Below are positions 53,250 through 62,334 of a stretch of DNA of 64,000 nt, in pieces. How positions within the stretch are numbered: the first letter of the stretch is position 1; each line of letters opens with the position of its first letter. The stretch is taken from NCBI RefSeq assembly GCF_007860185.1, contig NZ_SJPY01000005.1, positions 404,613 to 468,612 on the forward strand, written 5' to 3'. Position numbers and translations under genes: made by a program. The stretch is from Novipirellula aureliae. GTDB taxonomy: Bacteria > Planctomycetota > Planctomycetia > Pirellulales > Pirellulaceae. Under the pieces are notes generated by a model. It was not told where the DNA came from and did not search any database. It was given only the letters and a program-made list of their open reading frames with translations.

Positions 53250-53991
53250 GGACGATTTGACCTCCTGGATAACGCAATGATCGGAACCCGTGTTTGCGAA
53301 GTCCCATCGCACGGAACTTCGATCTTCCACGCAGGTCGCGGTAGCCAGTGCCGGCGACGTGTGCATGGACGACCGAACAATCCGTGGCGACCGCGATTTG
53401 CAGCTTTTCTAGGTGGCTCGCTCGGTAGAAAAACTCCCAATGCTCGTAGGTTTTTAGGGCTTCGTCCCAACGGAGCTTCGTGATCGTTTCCTTGCGAGCC
53501 AGAAACGCGTTGCTGACCATGTCGCACCAGGCGACGGTGCCGACGCGTTTCTTCTCACCGCGATGCATCCAGATGCGTTTGCCCTTCATCAATGGTGATA
53601 ACATCATAGGTCGACCGCCGCCTCCTTGGCGCACTGCCAAGATGTCGAGTTCATGCTCTGCGAAGTACTCGCAAACGCGGTCGATATGAAAGTCCGCCGT
53701 GATTACGTGATCGTCGTCGAGCAGAAAGATGCACTCGGTCTGCGCCGCGTCGATCGCTGTGTTACGCCCGACTCCAACGCCCACATCGTGCCGGTCGAGA
53801 TTAATGACCGTGCAGTGCTTAGCGGTTTCGGGATACTTCTCGCTGAAACGAAGCTCGGGCCGACCGTCATCGACGACGACGATGGTGGGCTCGGCGATGT
53901 GTTCGCGCAGCGACTGGACCAACCGGTGGCAGGACCACGGACGGTGTATCGTCTTTATGCAGAATGTGATGTCAGACGTTCGGATTGTCAA
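53242..53991 (-). CDS. Family 2 glycosyltransferase (copy B)
   Basis: A 249-residue GT2 enzyme, 11 residues different from the copy at 23351 by my count. The acidic metal site LLDDDHVITADFHIDRV and the TIHRPWSCHRLVQSL start are unchanged. One change, Tyr to Cys just before FLLDDD, is close to the active site. It belongs to a block of about 1.9 kb repeated in direct orientation 30 kb away. Confidence 0.8.
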   Translation of the reverse strand: MTIRTSDITFCIKTIHRPWSCHRLVQSLREHIAEPTIVVVDDGRPELRFSEKYPETAKHCTVINLDRHDVGVGVGRNTAIDAAQTECIFLLDDDHVITADFHIDRVCEYFAEHELDILAVRQGGGGRPMMLSPLMKGKRIWMHRGEKKRVGTVAWCDMVSNAFLARKETITKLRWDEALKTYEHWEFFYRASHLEKLQIAVATDCSVVHAHVAGTGYRDLRGRSKFRAMGLRKHGFRSLRYPGGQIVRA

Positions 53992-54139
53992 AGAGCTTCT
54001 CTCCTTTTTTGAACGACATGATTTCTTACCAGCGACTCATTGCCTGATCGGTCATTGAATGGAGACGCCGAGATTGATTTGACGACGCTGCGATTGCTAC
54101 TGTTGTGATTCAGCGGAGTTAAGAAGAGGTTCGCTTTTC

Positions 54140-54255
54140 TAGAGCATTTTGATTTTTGACGTGGCGGGGGCTTCCAGCCCCAGTTGAGAAGAACGCTGCG
54201 GCTGGAAGCCACAGCCACTAAATAAGCAGCCTACGGCTTTTTGCAAAATGCTCTA
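54140..54255. repeat. MITE-like element (copy B)
   Basis: 116 bp with perfect 12-bp terminal inverted repeats TAGAGCATTTTG / CAAAATGCTCTA and the internal GGGGCTTCCAGCCCC-type hairpin. Same position relative to the genes as in copy A, so it was present before the block duplicated. Confidence 0.75.
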
Positions 54256-54993
54256 ATTCAAGTGTTCAGCGGGGTTCTTCCGCATGAGGTTGGCGACTGT
54301 CGTAATGTTCGAACGACTGGCATAGAGGCGTCGGGCTCCTGCCAAAATACGAACAACAGTCCACGCCTCCAGGCCCTTTCGGAATCCAGGGCTAGAGTCT
54401 TGGTGGAGCGGTGACTCGGTCGCGGAGTACCGCAACTCTGGAAAGATGATCACGTCCGGCTTCCGTTTTTTTACATAGTCGACAAAGGACTGCTGATCCG
54501 TCTGTGCGACCAGCGGGCCGTTGGCAGCATCAAGGATTGCGTCATATCGCTCAAAGGGGACCGGACGTCGCTCTTTCTTTTTGTCCGTGCCGCGAAAATA
54601 GATGCAGTCATACTCAACACCCTGTCCGATTCGGTAGTTGATTCGTTGAGTAGCAAAGTAATCGACCGCCCCTCGCGGCTGCACGAGTGACTGAAAGGTG
54701 GACCTCGCTTCATCGTAGGTCAGGCATGGTACCTTCTGCCTTTTTCCAAAATCAACGGTTAGTTCAGGGCACTCGACTGCTTCTGCAACGGGATGTTGCT
54801 GGTGAAATAACGTGTCCCAGACGTTCTCACCCTCGTAGGTGCGGTACAGTTGCATCGACTTTCGGTGGCGATAGTCCACCACAGGAATCAAATCTGCCTC
54901 AAGAATCGCAGCAACGGTATCAATCGTCGTGAGAAGATAGGATCCGAATCCCGCGTTCGGCCAGCGGCGGACTACTCGGACAAAGGAACTCAT
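54253..54993 (-). CDS. Fucosyltransferase-like protein (copy B)
   Basis: A 246-residue protein, near-identical to 24362-25102, with the same YFRGTDKKKERR motif. About a dozen substitutions separate the copies, several clustered between residues 95 and 115. The stop TAG is part of the MITE-like terminal repeat. It probably acts with the glycosyltransferase downstream on a surface glycan. Confidence 0.6.
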   Translation of the reverse strand: MSSFVRVVRRWPNAGFGSYLLTTIDTVAAILEADLIPVVDYRHRKSMQLYRTYEGENVWDTLFHQQHPVAEAVECPELTVDFGKRQKVPCLTYDEARSTFQSLVQPRGAVDYFATQRINYRIGQGVEYDCIYFRGTDKKKERRPVPFERYDAILDAANGPLVAQTDQQSFVDYVKKRKPDVIIFPELRYSATESPLHQDSSPGFRKGLEAWTVVRILAGARRLYASRSNITTVANLMRKNPAEHLN

Positions 54994-55081
54994 TGGTATG
55001 CTCGCAGTTTGAACTAAGTTGTTCTAGAAGGCAGATCTCGAATCCTGGTTTTTGCCGTCGAAGTGTTCGAGGTTACGTTGC

Positions 55082-56308
55082 TCACCCAAACTTTCGAAGA
55101 TCAGGATTGACGTGTTCGATCGCCGACTGAATTTCATCCGGCGTCGGCTCAATGCCAAGAAACTCAATCAAGTTGCGAATCACTTCCTCGGGATACGTCA
55201 CCAACTCGGCAAACTCGATTCGAAACACTGGCACTTCGGGGTGCTCGGCGATGAAGTTGTCTCGGTGGTCGTGTAGACTGCGCTGCAGAACCTCACAGTC
55301 CTCGTCGTTGGCCGCGAACCATTGGCCACGATGTTTTTCGCTACGGTTCTGCAGCGAACGAATCGACGCTTCGATGTCTCGCTCGACGGAAATGATCCGC
55401 AGCGAATCGCCCAGACCGGCGTGAAGGTGATTCACGAACCGACACAGATGCGGATACTTTCCACCAGCGACCGTATGGTCTCGACGGGCTTCGCCTTTTC
55501 GCTGGCTGATCCACGTCTTTAGTCTCGACGTGATGACGTCGTCCGAAACCGACGGATCGGCAGCGGGGAATCGCATCACGTCTTCACAGACTCTCGCCAA
55601 TCCTTTGGCTTCGCCGCCGCTCGCTTCGTAGCCACCGAGCTCGTTGCCCATGTGGACTCCAAGATGATTCATGATCATCGCGATGCATGAGGACCCAGAT
55701 CGGTGCGGGCCGAGGACAGCGAAAAACGGGGCGTCCGAATGGTCAGCGTTCTTGGCGTCATTAAAGAAGCGGGTTTCCTCCCAGACACGGCCACAGATAT
55801 TCGATCGACTGGGGAGCTGACCGACGAGCCATTGGTCAGGGGTGTAGACCGCAATCTTTTCTTTATCTGTTGGTTTTCCAGTGTACGCACGCTGGACTAA
55901 TCGACCAAGGTGATGGTCGATGTGGTGTTGCGTTTTCCAATCGCTCCAGTGCAAGTGACGGTACAGTGCCTTCATATTCTCTCGCCCTTTGACCATAAAG
56001 GCATCGGTGTGGCCGACAATGCTGCCGCGATCATGGTCTTTCAGAATTGGTCGACTCTTCCGAGCCACACGCATACCGGTCAGATCAACAACGACTGGAT
56101 GGGGCCAGCCGCCGAGTCGCATCGCGCCACCGGTGTAAGCGGTCATGGAGAACTTGCGAAGCGCAGGTTTCCCCTCGCTGGCCGACTCGGCTGCTTGCAG
56201 GGTGATTGTTGCGGCATCGTCACAAACAATACGGAGACTGCTAGGAGTCCCGTCCTCGCTTGCTTCAAGTCGCTTGTTGGACGGTTTGTTCTTGGTCGTC
56301 GTGGTCAT
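55082..56308 (-). CDS. Chimera: phage prohead-protease start fused to a sulfotransferase
   Basis: A 408-residue frame in two parts. Residues 1-90 read ALRKFSMTAYTGGAMRLGGW, HPVVVDLTGM and SRPILKDHDRGSIVGHTDAF, the N-terminal strands of phage prohead proteases. The rest (from about ENMKALYRHLHW) ends in a sulfotransferase-like domain: FFAVLGPHRSGSSCIAMIMN carries the PAPS 5'-phosphosulfate loop, and LRIISVERDIEASIRSLQNR the 3'-phosphate site. The viral protease catalytic core is lost. The sulfotransferase probably modified the same glycan as the adjacent GT and FUT-like genes. Whether the fused protein works is unknown. Confidence 0.65.
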   Translation of the reverse strand: MTTTTKNKPSNKRLEASEDGTPSSLRIVCDDAATITLQAAESASEGKPALRKFSMTAYTGGAMRLGGWPHPVVVDLTGMRVARKSRPILKDHDRGSIVGHTDAFMVKGRENMKALYRHLHWSDWKTQHHIDHHLGRLVQRAYTGKPTDKEKIAVYTPDQWLVGQLPSRSNICGRVWEETRFFNDAKNADHSDAPFFAVLGPHRSGSSCIAMIMNHLGVHMGNELGGYEASGGEAKGLARVCEDVMRFPAADPSVSDDVITSRLKTWISQRKGEARRDHTVAGGKYPHLCRFVNHLHAGLGDSLRIISVERDIEASIRSLQNRSEKHRGQWFAANDEDCEVLQRSLHDHRDNFIAEHPEVPVFRIEFAELVTYPEEVIRNLIEFLGIEPTPDEIQSAIEHVNPDLRKFG

Positions 56309-56834
56309 CCTTGTCCTCGTGAACGTCGGTGTCAACAAAATTTGAATCGAGCGAAAGTCCAAGCTGGTGCATCAGCTCCAGTTCCTTGGCACGTTGTTTG
56401 AGTTCCGTCTCCCAATCACGCCCCTGCCGCGCAAATTCGATGGCCAGAGTAGTCGTATGATTCGAGAGACGGATCTTTTGGGCGTTGGCTTCTTTGGCGG
56501 GATCCACATGCTCGTGACCATCCCAAAACCATTGGTGCTCGAAAGTTGAGTCGAGCGTGCGAAGCGAGTTGGGCAGATAGCTGTTATTCGCGACCTCGTA
56601 TCGCGAACGATTGCGAAGTGTGCGGCGTACATCGGGGCTATTCGCCGCGGCGGCCGACAGACCGTCAGCACGCGACCAGTGTTTCATATTGTCGAGCGTC
56701 GTATTTGCAGCGTCGTACTTCGCACGAAGCCGCGAAAAGAAGGGCTGCCGGGTCGAGCGTCCCGACGCGGATGAGGAGCGGGAAGCTCCGCCGCGCCATG
56801 CGTGCTCGATAATCCCTGACAAACGTTTCAACAT
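56265..56834 (-). pseudogene. Phage portal protein with large internal deletion
   Basis: Residues 1-80 match the start of lambda-type portal proteins (FFSRLRAKYDAANTTLDNMK, NRSRYEVANNSYL). The next residues jump straight to the family's C-terminal region (HEHVDPAKEANAQKIRLSNH, TTTLAIEFARQGRDWETELK). About 300-350 central residues are gone without loss of frame. It overlaps the prohead-protease start by 44 bases, the native phage arrangement. Confidence 0.75.
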
Positions 56835-56897
56835 CCGTGTTGGTTTCCTATTGCCGTCCCCGGCAGCCCTGTGCTCATCGCGAACCAAAGAGAAAGA

Positions 56898-57095
56898 TCA
56901 GCCAGCCGACGGCGGCACGATCTTGTTAAAACGCAGACCGCGATTCGGTTTGCGAACCGCGTCCTTACCAGCGAGATGCTTGTCCGCAGCAATCTGCTCA
57001 GTCAGCTTGTGCTGCTCAACAGAACCCGCATCACCCGAAGCCTTCGCAGGCCCCGCAGCGTTCTCACGGATTTCATCTTCGAGGCTATCCGGCAT
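56898..57095 (-). CDS. Small phage head gene (gpW-like position)
   Basis: A 65-residue acidic protein (MPDSLEDEIRENAAGPAKAS, GLRFNKIVPPSAG) immediately upstream of the portal gene, the place of a head-joining or connector protein in lambda-like phages. AGGTGAG lies 7 bases before the ATG at 57095. It appears intact but has no working partners here. Confidence 0.55.
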   Translation of the reverse strand: MPDSLEDEIRENAAGPAKASGDAGSVEQHKLTEQIAADKHLAGKDAVRKPNRGLRFNKIVPPSAG

Positions 57096-57661
57096 GCAAA
57101 TTCTCACCTAAGAAACGATTGCTCTCCCTTTCTTAGCTATGCGATCTATCGCGACTGTGTCCCAAGAAAAATTCTTATGCGATCAATTGTGTCGGCGTTG
57201 TTGCATATCCTTGAAGCTGACACGCTTTGTCTTGGGAGTCCACTCAATGTCAGCTCCAAACGGCAAGGCACCCTGCATCGAGGCAAACAAGCCAATCGAT
57301 TTCTTCGACGTTCCCGAAATTAGGCCAAATTTGATATGGCCGGCGGGGTGCCGATCCGGCCTCATTCCGCAATTCCCCTTTCCCAAGAGTGCCAAAACCC
57401 ATCGGCACTCTGTAAAAATTGCGGAGTTTCACCGAACTCATTCGAGAGTAGGGTGTCTAGGGTCGTGGTGGTTCCATTCAAAACTATTTAGGAATCACGC
57501 CGTCTGCCAATGGAAATGAATTGAAATGATCACTTCTCGATTCGTCTAGAAATCTAGATCCCCCAGCAACGTCGCCGGCTCATGTCGAGTCGGTTGATCT
57601 CTTTTTTGCGCTCAAAACTGCGTCTACGGGACCGGTACGTAGACACACTGGGAGAAGTGAT
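57096..57661. other. Geneless stretch between phage remnant and hflX
   Basis: About 560 bases with no gene I can support. A reverse frame at 57183-57395 contains GALPFGADIEW and could be a piece of an old gene. No terminase gene is present where a phage would have one. Confidence 0.4.
57625..57647. promoter_or_regulatory. Small inverted repeat before hflX
   Basis: GTCTACG and CGTAGAC separated by 9 bases, ending about 15 bases before the hflX start, next to the ribosome site GGGAGAAG. It could be an operator or translation-attenuating hairpin. Confidence 0.4.
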
Positions 57662-59050
57662 ATGAAGTTTGAATCGAAACCTATCAAGGAACACGAAGAA
57701 GTTCCACTTGCAGATAACGGCGAGCTTGAGACTCTTGTCGAGCACTTTAAGAACCGCTCCGCTCGTCGTGAGAATAGCCATTCGTCTCGGAGTGGATGTT
57801 ACGTCGTATGCGTTGGCGACTGGTCAGAGGACTACGGTCGTGACGCGCAGCTGGCAGAAATCGTCGGTCTCGTAGGAGCACAGGGAGATCGGGTTGTTGG
57901 TTCAGAAACCATCAAACAGAGGCGGCCCGATCCAGCGACTGTTCTCCGCAGTGGCAAGGCAAAGGCAGCGGCTGAGAGGGCGGTTCGCCTTGGTGCGAAC
58001 ATGCTAATTGTCGATGCCGAATTGAAACCATCCCAGATACGGAACTTGGAAGATCTCACTGGGATGCCAGTCTGTGACCGGGAAGGCGTGATCCTGAACG
58101 TCTTCTTGCGTCACGCCAAGACGCAAACGGCTCGTATTCAGGTCGAGATTGCCCACTTGAGCTATCTGAAACCGCTGATCTGTGGCCTTGGGCTTGAGAT
58201 GGATCAACAGGCGGGAGGAATCATGGCTGGTCGTGGCCCTGGGGAGACCGCTTCGGAGCTGTTGGCACGGAGACTCGACAAGAGGCTCGCGGAGTTAAAA
58301 AAGTCTCTCCGCCGCGTTCAGATCGCAGGCGAGGCGCAAAGAAAGAGACGCGGCCAGTGTAAACGTATCGCATTGGTTGGCTATACAAACGCGGGGAAGA
58401 CGACGTTAATGAACCATTTGGCATCGACGGAGTTGGTGGCTCAAGATATGCCCTTTGTAACTCTGGACACCACCGTTCGCTGTCTGACACGCCATGGTGG
58501 GGACGTTCTGCTTAGTGACACGGTTGGTTTCATCCGTCGCCTTCCAAATCGGTTGCTCGCCAGCTTTGCAACGACGCTTGCCGAGTTGCGGGAAGCGACG
58601 TTGATTGTTCCTGTGGTTGACGCATCGGATCCCGAATGGGAGATGCATTTGGAAACAACCCACAAGATGCTGGTGACTTTGGGTGCCGACGAGATTCCAA
58701 GATACTACGTGTTCAGCAAAGCGGATCGCCTTGCGACGCTGCCGAGCAAGGAAGCTTTGGAGATCGTCTCCTCTGGGCATGACTATCAGTTCATTAGCAA
58801 TCAGGACAAAGAGGCGATCGGCGAATTGAAGGAGACCCTCATCGGTCGTGCACGTGCAGACTTGAGACGAACCAAGTTGTATGTCCCCTACGATGCTTCA
58901 AAAGCAATGGAGATCGTTTATCGAAGTTGTCGCGTCGTGGAAACGGAAACGAAACCGAACGGTTTGCTTTTCAGCTTGGAAGCAGAGTCCTATGTCATTG
59001 ACCAAATCCAAAGACAGAGGCCAATCCAAAGACGGAGTACAGAGCAATGA
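57662..59050 (+). CDS. hflX: GTPase HflX
   Basis: A 462-residue ribosome-binding GTPase. The N-terminal HflX domain includes DPATVLRSGKAKAAAERAVR, EIAHLSYLKPLICGLG and the GGIMAGRGPGETASELLARR glycine-rich loop, then a coiled coil. The G domain has GYTNAGKTTLMN (G1), LSDTVGFIRRLP (G3) and FSKADRL (G4). HflX splits stalled ribosomes after heat or antibiotic stress. Its stop overlaps the ABC-F start (ATGA), so both are made together. Confidence 0.92.
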   Translation: MKFESKPIKEHEEVPLADNGELETLVEHFKNRSARRENSHSSRSGCYVVCVGDWSEDYGRDAQLAEIVGLVGAQGDRVVGSETIKQRRPDPATVLRSGKAKAAAERAVRLGANMLIVDAELKPSQIRNLEDLTGMPVCDREGVILNVFLRHAKTQTARIQVEIAHLSYLKPLICGLGLEMDQQAGGIMAGRGPGETASELLARRLDKRLAELKKSLRRVQIAGEAQRKRRGQCKRIALVGYTNAGKTTLMNHLASTELVAQDMPFVTLDTTVRCLTRHGGDVLLSDTVGFIRRLPNRLLASFATTLAELREATLIVPVVDASDPEWEMHLETTHKMLVTLGADEIPRYYVFSKADRLATLPSKEALEIVSSGHDYQFISNQDKEAIGELKETLIGRARADLRRTKLYVPYDASKAMEIVYRSCRVVETETKPNGLLFSLEAESYVIDQIQRQRPIQRRSTEQ

Positions 59051-60537
59051 TACGATCCCCAGCAACGCTTGTGAAGGCTGAGAATCTTGATGTCTACACA
59101 CCTCGTGGGCGGCAACTGTTTCAAGGTCTGAATGTAGAGTTTTCGCATGATCAAGTAGCGATGATCGGCCGCAATGGTGTTGGCAAAACAACACTCTTAA
59201 AAATCCTGGCAGGCGAAATCGTCCGTTCCGAAATTGTGCTGCACACGGTTCCCTATCTCGTACCCCAAGATCTTGGGGCCACGTCTGAAACGATTCATCT
59301 TGCACGCAAGATGTTGAGCGGCGGTGAACTGGCGGATGCCGGATTATCTCCCGACGTGTTGTTACAGGATGCCTGCAGCCCAGGGGAGCAGCGCAAGTTG
59401 CACCTGCTGGCTGCTAGGAAGGCGAGGCCCGAGCTTTTGATCTTGGATGAACCGACTAGCGACTTGGACGAACATGGAATTGACTGGCTTCGAGGTTGGC
59501 TCTCCGAGTGGTCTCAGGGTCTTTTACTTGTCTCGCACAACCGCTTGTTGCTCCGTCAATTCCAACACTTCTTTTTGATTGCCGAGTCTGGGTGTCGACA
59601 TCTATCGGGTGGGTTCAAGGTGGTCGAGAATTGCTTGGAGACCGAAGGGCTCCGTAAACAGCGGCAATACGTTAGCGATCTCAATGCTCTGATCAGGAAG
59701 GAGGAAAAGAATGAACGTGTTAACAACCGGCACGATCGAAAGAAAAATCGTGGACGGCTAAATGAGCTAGGTCGCTGTCCATCAAAAGCGAAACTCAACG
59801 AGAAGAGGTCCTATGCCCAGGTGAAGCAAGGCAGGCGAAAGAAACTGTGGAGAAAACGCATCTCCACCTCTCGAGAATGGGCCAAGGCCACTCGCCGTGC
59901 ACTGGACGTTCAGCTTGACCTAAGGTTACTTGCGCCGCAGCAACCGATGGGTACACCAACTGAGATCGTCGAAGCAGATCGCGTGTTGGCCGTCATCGAT
60001 GGTCGCGAGATCTTCTCACACGTATCGATGTGCGTTCGGCGAACTGACCGTATGGTTGTCTCAGGGCGAAACGGAGCCGGTAAGACGACTCTGTTGACGA
60101 TGCTCTCTGGCCAACGACAAGCTGACCAAGGTCGCGTTTCAGGCGACTTCTCGCGAATCGGGATGATCGAACAAGGGGCAACCAATTGGAAGTCAGATGG
60201 CGGGCTGATAGCGAATCTACAGGCGGTCTGTGATGCTAGACTTGACGACGTTGCGGAGATTTTGGTGGGCCACCGATTTCCGCTTGGTTTGGCGCAGCGC
60301 CCTCTCAAGAGTCTCAGCCCAGGCGAAAGAGTACGGGCCGCACTGATCTGTCTGTATCATCGCTCCCCCGCAATCGAGTTACTGGTGCTTGATGAGCCGA
60401 CGGTTGGTTTGGATTTTGTGGGCCTGGCTGCACTTCGAGATGCATTAAAGGGTTGGCCCGGAGCGATGGTGGTCGTGAGCCACGATCGCGACTTCGTTGA
60501 TTCGATCGGCGTTCGTTGCGAAATCAGGCTGGACTAG
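59047..60537 (+). CDS. ABC-F type ATPase
   Basis: A 496-residue protein with two ABC ATPase domains and no membrane part. P-loops are GRNGVGKTTLLKIL (near 41) and GRNGAGKTTLLTML (near 340), Walker B motifs LLILDEPTSDLDEHG and LLVLDEPTVGLDFVG, signatures CSPGEQRKL and LSPGERVRA. The linker (about 215-290) is very basic, as expected for rRNA contact near the peptidyl site. ABC-F proteins relieve stalled or drug-bound ribosomes. The subfamily cannot be fixed by eye. Coupled to hflX by a 4-base overlap. Confidence 0.88.
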   Translation: MIRSPATLVKAENLDVYTPRGRQLFQGLNVEFSHDQVAMIGRNGVGKTTLLKILAGEIVRSEIVLHTVPYLVPQDLGATSETIHLARKMLSGGELADAGLSPDVLLQDACSPGEQRKLHLLAARKARPELLILDEPTSDLDEHGIDWLRGWLSEWSQGLLLVSHNRLLLRQFQHFFLIAESGCRHLSGGFKVVENCLETEGLRKQRQYVSDLNALIRKEEKNERVNNRHDRKKNRGRLNELGRCPSKAKLNEKRSYAQVKQGRRKKLWRKRISTSREWAKATRRALDVQLDLRLLAPQQPMGTPTEIVEADRVLAVIDGREIFSHVSMCVRRTDRMVVSGRNGAGKTTLLTMLSGQRQADQGRVSGDFSRIGMIEQGATNWKSDGGLIANLQAVCDARLDDVAEILVGHRFPLGLAQRPLKSLSPGERVRAALICLYHRSPAIELLVLDEPTVGLDFVGLAALRDALKGWPGAMVVVSHDRDFVDSIGVRCEIRLD

Positions 60538-60671
60538 GTGAACCAACTCGCATGTGAACCAGAAAATGTCATCTCGCCCCAATTCTCCAACACCACTGCC
60601 TTTCTCAGGTCAAGAAGATAAACTAGGAATCTGAAACGCGTCACGAGCCAAAACCGAGGAACTCAACTGAA

Positions 60672-60989
60672 ATGAAAGTCATCGTAGATTTATGTGTCGT
60701 CCCAATGGGCGTTGGCGTTTCGGTGAGCAAGTACGTTGCTGAATGCCAGAAGGTATTGCAGGAAGCAGGACTAGAGCACCAGCTACACGCATACGGCACG
60801 AATGTCGAAGGAGACTGGGATGACGTTTTTGCCGCGATCAAGCGTTGCCATGAACGTGTTCATGAGATGGGTGCTCCGCGAATTACTACCAGCATCAAAG
60901 TCGGAACTCGCACAGACCGCGAGCAGTCGATGAAGGATAAGACTGAAAGCGTATACGGGATTGTGCCTACCGAAAACACTTTGGGCTGA
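60672..60989 (+). CDS. MTH1187-type thiamine-binding protein
   Basis: A 105-residue protein of the MTH1187/UPF0045 (YqgV) family: VIVDLCVVPMGVGVSVSKYV, EHQLHAYGTNVEGDWDDVFA and GAPRITTSIKVGTRTDR. Members form tetramers that bind thiamine or its derivatives. Length matches the family. AGGAACTC precedes the ATG. It lies 134 bases after the ABC-F gene. Confidence 0.88.
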   Translation: MKVIVDLCVVPMGVGVSVSKYVAECQKVLQEAGLEHQLHAYGTNVEGDWDDVFAAIKRCHERVHEMGAPRITTSIKVGTRTDREQSMKDKTESVYGIVPTENTLG

Positions 60990-61021
60990 ACGTTAAGAGG
61001 ACTTGAAACGGAGAAGTAACG

Positions 61022-61123
61022 ATGGCAAAGAAGAAAACGGCTCGGCCCGAAACGACACAGCCAGAATGGAAGACAAAGTGGCCGCGGAACGGAGACCTCG
61101 CAAGCTCTCCGCGTCAATCTTAA
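61022..61123 (+). CDS. Possible 33-residue basic peptide
   Basis: A short frame (MAKKKTARPETTQPEWKTKW, then PRNGDLASS) with GGAG 10 bases upstream of ATG. The N-terminus resembles the lysine-rich starts of other small proteins here. It overlaps the convergent phosphatase gene by 4 bases. It may be a real small gene or a truncated one. Confidence 0.35.
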   Translation: MAKKKTARPETTQPEWKTKWPRNGDLASSPRQS

Positions 61124-61620
61124 TGCCGGCTCGCATGGCCATTCTTCGCGAATGCTCGCAGAGCCTTGTGGAACAAATTGGCTGTCATGCCATTGGAGAC
61201 GTGAATGCTGGTGACACCGAGCGTGGAAACCTCGTTGATGTTTCGCATCTCGTCATCGAAGAAAATCATGTCTTCATGCCTGAGACTACTTGATGCTTTC
61301 AACGCCGAGAAATGCTTCAGTTTTGATGATGGATAAATCTCGGCAAACGCAAAACGGTGATTGATCCCAAGCAATTCCACCAGCTCACGCGCCCACGCTG
61401 GCTGCTCCGTTCGCGATGCGATCGCCATTTTTATGCACTGCTTGTCGCAATGGTCCAGGATACTGGTAACGTCATCGTACAATCGCACCTGGCGACTCGC
61501 CCGATCAAAGACTCGTTTGTTCTGCCGGCGAAATGGCGGCGACAGGCAATCGCACCAAGTGCCATCGCAATCCCAGAGAGTGAAGTCGAGGTCAAAAACG
61601 ATGAGTTCAGGTTTTCTCAA
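61120..61620 (-). CDS. Mdp1-like HAD phosphatase
   Basis: A 166-residue HAD enzyme of the magnesium-dependent phosphatase-1 type. IVFDLDFTLWDCDG has the DxD nucleophile, MAIASRTEQPAWARELVELL the second motif, and HEDMIFFDDEMRNINEVSTL the acidic motif, followed by LGVTSIHVSNGMT. Proposed roles of the family include protein-tyrosine or fructosamine-phosphate hydrolysis. The start at TTG (61620) behind GGAG gives the family length; the longer frame upstream overlaps the ArsC-like gene. Confidence 0.78.
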   Translation of the reverse strand: MRKPELIVFDLDFTLWDCDGTWCDCLSPPFRRQNKRVFDRASRQVRLYDDVTSILDHCDKQCIKMAIASRTEQPAWARELVELLGINHRFAFAEIYPSSKLKHFSALKASSSLRHEDMIFFDDEMRNINEVSTLGVTSIHVSNGMTANLFHKALRAFAKNGHASRH

Positions 61621-61648
61621 AGGTGAGTCTCCAGCAATACGATGCAGC

Positions 61649-61999
61649 CTATTTGTCAAGAATCTCAACGATGTTTTCGAGGGGACGGCCGATCGCCGCG
61701 CGTCCACCGTGAACGACAATCGGACGCTCGATGAGAGTTGGATTGGCGGCGAAAATCTCAATCCATTGAAAATCCGATAACTCCTGATCGCCAAGCTTCA
61801 GCTCTTTAAACAGCTTCTCTCCTTTCCGTACCAACTGCACTGGCTTGATCCCCAGCATCTTCACAATCTTTGCAATCTCTTTTTTGCTTGGTGGCGTTTC
61901 CGAGTATTTCACCACATCAAAATCAATACCACGAGATTCTAGAAATTCTACAGCAGCACGGGATTTTGAGCATCTTGGATTGTGAAAAACTGTTGTCAT
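61649..61999 (-). CDS. ArsC/Spx-family reductase
   Basis: A 116-residue thioredoxin-fold protein of the ArsC type. FHNPRCSKSRAAVEFLES provides the catalytic Cys, then SETPPSKKEIAKIVKMLGIK and ERPIVVHGGRAAIGRPLENI. The last has the basic residues that hold arsenate. It would reduce arsenate using glutathione and glutaredoxin, or serve as a YfgD-like relative. The ATG at 61999 is chosen because homology starts there. It precedes the phosphatase gene by 28 bases. Confidence 0.82.
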   Translation of the reverse strand: MTTVFHNPRCSKSRAAVEFLESRGIDFDVVKYSETPPSKKEIAKIVKMLGIKPVQLVRKGEKLFKELKLGDQELSDFQWIEIFAANPTLIERPIVVHGGRAAIGRPLENIVEILDK

Positions 62000-62334
62000 G
62001 ATTTCTCGCCTGCATCGTAAAGTCGTTATCGCATTTCGCTGCACCAGCAACACACTGTCGCGGGGAATGTAGGAGATTGTAACCATAATGATTTTCAGTT
62101 CGAGGGCATTCAAGCCCATTGGCCACGTGAATCGAGAAAGTGGGATCAAGGTTGCCTGAAGCTCACTCACTCGCTCGCGCCGGTTCGCTGCTTAATCTTC
62201 GGTTCCAATACAAAATGCACCTGGCATCGAGGCTGCGTCGGCACAGCCAAAGGATGAAGGAATCTTTGCGAACCTTTCTGGGGTTTCGAATGTCAAGTAG
62301 CATGGGGAGTAGAAATAGTGTGATAGGAAGAACA

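Noticed and set aside
62140..62334. N-terminal extension of RsgA
   Set aside because: The frame is open, but a good ribosome site and the usual length support the ATG at 62335.
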